In this document: positions 60,998 to 64,000 of the stretch, piece after piece | How positions within the stretch are numbered: the first letter of the stretch is position 1 | Layout of the letters: every line of letters starts with the position of its first letter | Assembly: GCA_903847605.1 (NCBI GenBank) | Contig: CAINED010000003.1 | Location: forward strand, 39,001 to 103,000 | From: an uncultured Hyphomicrobiales bacterium | GTDB taxonomy: Bacteria; Pseudomonadota; Alphaproteobacteria; Rhizobiales; Beijerinckiaceae | DNA: 64,000 nucleotides | Direction of reading: 5' to 3' | The notes under the pieces: generated by a model | Database searches by the model: none | What the model saw: the letters and a program-made list of their open reading frames with translations, nothing else | What the model was told of the DNA's origin: nothing | Translations under genes and position numbers: made by a program

Positions 60998-62773
60998 TCA
61001 CGCGCCCTTGTCGTGATGCAGCACGTCGGTCTCGCCGTGCAGCACGCCATGCACGAACGCGCTGCCTTCGGTCGCAAGCCCGCCGGAATGCAGAAAGCTC
61101 GTCGCAAAGCCGGCGATGAACGCGACACCCGCAGCAATGACGGCAGCCATCGCCAGCGTGTCGATATCCGGCGCGCCGCCGGACAGCGCAATCACGATGC
61201 CGGCGGTTGCGACACCACAGAGCAGTGCGATAGCGGCGTCGGTCCCCGATGCGCGCGGCCAGAGCGCCAGCGCCAGCAGCGGCGCCACAACTGCCGCCGA
61301 CAACATGATGGCGAAGCTCGCGAGCCGTCGCGGATCCGCGCCGTATGTCCAAATGAGCCATCCGCTGGCGGCGATGGCGGCGATCATCACGAGGCGCGTC
61401 GTCGCAAGTCGCCGGCTCGTCAGCGCGCTCGTGTCGCGCACACGATAGAAGGCGTCGTGTCCGACAGCCGTCGCAAAACTCTGGATGCCCGCGCCGGCCA
61501 GCACCAGCGAAATCGCGATCAGTCCTGCTGCGGCAAGACCCGAAAAGGCGACGCCGAATTCGCGCAGCTCCGGCGCGGCGAGCAGCAGCCAGAGCCCGGA
61601 GGGCGCATAATCCTCCTTGCGCAACACGAGGCCGGCAAAACCCAGCATCTCCTTGCAGGCGGCGAGCGCCGCTTCCGGCGTCGCAGCGGCCTTGCCGCAG
61701 ATGCGCAGGAGATCGCTGCCGCTGGCCTGATAGGCGAAAGCGGGCAGCCGGTCCGGCCGTTCGCCGGAAAGCCATTGTTCGGCGGCGATGGCCGCGAAGG
61801 CGAGGCTGGCGGTGACGATGGCGAAGGCGACGAAGGCCCAGGCGATGGCCGAAACGCCGGCCTTCCGCGACTCGCTCGCGTCGTGTGCGGTTGTTGACGG
61901 CAGTAGCAAGGGGGCAAGCGCTGCGATACCCAAAGCGACGGCCGCAAAGATCGCCAGTCCATGCGCGGGTACGGCCTGCTTTCCCTGCCACGTCGCGATC
62001 AGCGCGACGGCGCTGTCCCATGCCGCGCGATCGCCGAAGGCGGGAAGCGGCAAGGCCTCGCCCGCTATGAGGGTGATGGCGAGCGGAAGCACGATCGCCG
62101 CCAGCAATATGCCCGCCGCCCCCGTCGCGCCCCAGATCACACCGGACAGTCCCCCGGGGACAGCGAGCAGGATGAGAACCACGCCCGTCAGGATGGCCGC
62201 CGCGCCGCGCCCGAGGCCGAGTGCGGCCTCAAGTGTCCGCACAGACAGTTCGAAACCGGCGACGCCTATGGCGAGAGACGCGGCCGCCACGATGGTGACG
62301 GCGCTGAGCCGCACGCTCAGGCCCGGAAATCGCGCGGCGATGAGATCGGGCAGCGAGAAGGCGCCGGTCTTGCGCAGCAACGGCCCGGTGACCAGCGCAA
62401 CGAGCACGAAGCCGGTCGCCAGTCCCGCCACGAGATAGGGGCCCGCATAGGCGCCGGCCGACGGCGGCAGAAAGGGCAGAAGAAATCCGCAGACCAGCGC
62501 GACATTGGCGAAGGCGGCATAGGGCGCAGGCACGGCCCGCCCCGCCGCATAGAATCGCGAGATGCGCACGGCGTGCATCAGCAGCCCGATCATGGCGAGA
62601 CCGGCGATGGCAAGCACGGGACCGAGCACGCCAACGATTCCCTCGGGAACGCCGATGCGATCGAGCAGCGCGACGAGACCCGCGCCGGCGACGAATGCGA
62701 TCATCGCGAAGGCGACGCGGCCGTCGATACTGGCGCGTTCGAGCAAATCTTCGTCGGTCAGCGGGCGCTTCAT
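60998..62773 (-). CDS. Sodium:solute symporter family protein
   Basis: 591 residues from ATG 62773. About 13 membrane helices with SSS-family segments such as FSLPDLIAARFPGLSVRLSAV and GLAAAGLIAISLVLAGAGIQSFATAVGHDAFYRV. This is a carboxylate- or amino-acid-type secondary transporter; related symporters occur beside LuxR-type regulators and hybrid kinases for acetate and pyruvate use. It is divergent from the response regulator at 62924. Substrate unknown. Confidence 0.92.
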   Translation of the reverse strand: MKRPLTDEDLLERASIDGRVAFAMIAFVAGAGLVALLDRIGVPEGIVGVLGPVLAIAGLAMIGLLMHAVRISRFYAAGRAVPAPYAAFANVALVCGFLLPFLPPSAGAYAGPYLVAGLATGFVLVALVTGPLLRKTGAFSLPDLIAARFPGLSVRLSAVTIVAAASLAIGVAGFELSVRTLEAALGLGRGAAAILTGVVLILLAVPGGLSGVIWGATGAAGILLAAIVLPLAITLIAGEALPLPAFGDRAAWDSAVALIATWQGKQAVPAHGLAIFAAVALGIAALAPLLLPSTTAHDASESRKAGVSAIAWAFVAFAIVTASLAFAAIAAEQWLSGERPDRLPAFAYQASGSDLLRICGKAAATPEAALAACKEMLGFAGLVLRKEDYAPSGLWLLLAAPELREFGVAFSGLAAAGLIAISLVLAGAGIQSFATAVGHDAFYRVRDTSALTSRRLATTRLVMIAAIAASGWLIWTYGADPRRLASFAIMLSAAVVAPLLALALWPRASGTDAAIALLCGVATAGIVIALSGGAPDIDTLAMAAVIAAGVAFIAGFATSFLHSGGLATEGSAFVHGVLHGETDVLHHDKGA

Positions 62774-62923
62774 GCAAACATCCGTCGGGCTGCGGAAACT
62801 CCCTAGCATAAGAGCCTTCGCCCCTTGCGCGATTTTTCGCGCCGATTAACAATGCCAAGCTGCCGGAAGACGGCGGGGCAGGACAATGGAGGCGCGGCAA
62901 AGCCGCGTGCGAGAGGTGGGGCA

Positions 62924-63595
62924 GTGGCGGAAAACAGCCGGATTCTGATTGCCGACGATCATCCCCTCGTTCGCGGGGCCCTGCGGCAGGCGATCGCCGG
63001 CGCGGTGCCCGGCGCGCTCATCAGCGAATGCGGCGACATGGTCGAGTTGAGCGCCTCGCTGGAAAAGGCCAAGGGCACTGACCTTGTGCTGCTCGACCTC
63101 AACATGCCCGGTGTGCGCGGCTTTTCGGGCCTGATGTACATGCGCGCGCAATATCCCGATATTCCCGTGATCGTCGTCTCCGCCAATGAGGAACGCGACA
63201 CGATCCGCCGTTGCATCGATTTCGGCGCGTCCGGCTATATCCCGAAGACCACCGACGTCGAGGTGATGCGCAATGCCGTGCGCGTGGTGCTCGATGGCGG
63301 CGCCTGGACGCCGCCCGATGTCGGTCTCGCTTCGCCGCCCGACAAGGAAACTGCGGACATCGTCCGCCGTCTCTCCTCGCTGACCCCGCAGCAAGTGCGC
63401 GTATTGATGATGCTGTCGGAGGGGCTGCTCAACAAACAGATCGCCTACGAACTCTCGGTCTCCGAAGCGACAGTGAAGGCGCATGTCTCCGCGATTTTGC
63501 AGAAGCTTGGCGTCGACAGCCGTACGCAGGCCGTCATCGCAGCCTCGAAAATCGAAGCCGGCCAGTGGCAGGGCGGCCTCAACAGCGCGCAGTAG
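62924..63595 (+). CDS. LuxR/NarL-family response regulator
   Basis: 223 residues from GTG 62924 (AGGTGGGG upstream). Receiver domain begins RILIADDHPLVRGALRQAI, phospho-acceptor Asp in LVLLDLNMPGV and conserved Lys in GYIPKTTDVEVM. The C-terminal LuxR helix-turn-helix is SSLTPQQVRVLMMLSEGLLNKQIAYELSVSEATVKAHVSAILQKLGV. It is divergent from a sodium:solute symporter gene and may control it, and could be the partner of the hybrid kinase at 30345. No kinase gene is adjacent. Confidence 0.93.
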   Translation: MAENSRILIADDHPLVRGALRQAIAGAVPGALISECGDMVELSASLEKAKGTDLVLLDLNMPGVRGFSGLMYMRAQYPDIPVIVVSANEERDTIRRCIDFGASGYIPKTTDVEVMRNAVRVVLDGGAWTPPDVGLASPPDKETADIVRRLSSLTPQQVRVLMMLSEGLLNKQIAYELSVSEATVKAHVSAILQKLGVDSRTQAVIAASKIEAGQWQGGLNSAQ

Positions 63596-63684
63596 GGATT
63601 TCGACCGCCGCCTGATCGCCGTCACGGTTTCGCCGCGACGCTCAGCTATGTCGCGTCCAGTTTCAGTTCTGACCGGAGGCGGGC

Positions 63685-64000
63685 ATGAAGGCGGCAGGCA
63701 TCATTTTCATGGCGGCGGCGGTCATCGCCATGCCCGCATTTGCGCAGCAGGCGCAGCCATCGGGCGACGAAAGCCAGAACGGCCGCTACACCATGACCCC
63801 CGCGCCCAACGGCTTTCTGCGCATGGATACGCGGACCGGCGCTGTATCGCTCTGCACGCTGCGTGAGGGAAACGTCGCCTGCACAACGAGCGCCGACGAG
63901 CGCGGCGCGCTGGAAGCGGAAATCGGCCGGCTGGCTAAGGAGAACGCGGGCCTGCGCGAACGCCTCGCCGAAGTCACCCAGCGCGGCCCTGCCGCGCGGC
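63685..64000 (+). CDS. Secreted coiled-coil protein (3' truncated by window end)
   Basis: The open frame runs off the window; 105 residues are visible. GGAGG at 63675-63679 supports ATG 63685. A Sec signal peptide (IIFMAAAVIAMPAFAQQ) is followed by RYTMTPAPNGFLRMDTRTGAVSLCTLRE, a segment common in small alphaproteobacterial periplasmic proteins, and a coiled coil (LEAEIGRLAKENAGLRERLAEV). Function not known. The C-terminal part lies outside the window. Confidence 0.78.
   Translation, partial: MKAAGIIFMAAAVIAMPAFAQQAQPSGDESQNGRYTMTPAPNGFLRMDTRTGAVSLCTLREGNVACTTSADERGALEAEIGRLAKENAGLRERLAEVTQRGPAAR

Noticed and set aside
1..64000. tRNA, rRNA, CRISPR, IS element or prophage
   Set aside because: No tRNA-like sequence, repeat-spacer pattern, transposase, integrase or phage structural gene was recognised anywhere in the window.

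Overview
The window looks like chromosomal DNA from a high-GC alphaproteobacterium of the order Hyphomicrobiales (Rhizobiales), Bradyrhizobium-, Afipia- or Rhodoplanes-like. The evidence is gene content: a DHBP synthase with a degenerate GTP cyclohydrolase II domain (RibBX type), a PodJ-like Sel1 polarity factor, an alphaproteobacterial TIGR02186 protein beside a TauE exporter, a fused IorB, a symporter-type hybrid kinase, and rhizobial palindromic intergenic repeats. I saw no rRNA, tRNA, CRISPR array, transposase or prophage. Species cannot be fixed from the sequence alone.

Layout. 1-7 kb: end of a cyclopropane-fatty-acid synthase gene, a Tat-exported L,D-transpeptidase, a 3-hydroxyisobutyrate-dehydrogenase-like gene and a complete Liv-type ABC importer in which permease LivM and ATPase LivG are fused. 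7-15.8 kb: an AT-rich phytanoyl-CoA-dioxygenase-like gene, membrane proteins, an MFS transporter, an orphan TctC-type binding protein, OmpW with a perfect FNR-type box upstream, a thioesterase/MOSC pair and an XRE regulator. 15.9-28.8 kb: rlmN, then a catabolic-looking block (extradiol-type VOC protein, two flavin-dependent LLM monooxygenases, an FAD monooxygenase, two alpha/beta hydrolases, indolepyruvate ferredoxin oxidoreductase IorAB) ending at ribBX. 29-34.7 kb: GST, mscL, a symporter-type hybrid histidine kinase and an AT-rich FkbM methyltransferase.

34.7-43.2 kb is a fatty-acid beta-oxidation operon on the minus strand (acyl-CoA dehydrogenase, small unknown protein, thiolase, cupin, FadB-type bifunctional enzyme, thioesterase, Old Yellow Enzyme), preceded by a MerR regulator. 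The merR gene and the operon share a 30-nt promoter-like element, which suggests MerR autoregulation and control of the operon. 43.5-50.7 kb holds the PodJ-like gene, the TauE/TIGR02186 pair and a DMT transporter. 50.8-60.4 kb contains the ligase-associated DNA repair set (PdeM, Lhr-type helicase, MBL exonuclease, ATP-dependent ligase), split into two divergent halves by a TPR-methyltransferase, a DUF533 protein and a small secreted or anchored protein. 60.5-64 kb has an AT-rich gene for a tandem XRE-like protein, a sodium:solute symporter divergent from a LuxR-type response regulator, and the start of a secreted coiled-coil protein.

The genes are mostly familiar. The points most worth testing are the two FNR-type boxes, the shared MerR promoter element, the interrupted DNA repair cluster, the catabolic block next to ribBX, and four AT-rich single-gene insertions, of which two have no recognised family or only a weak one.
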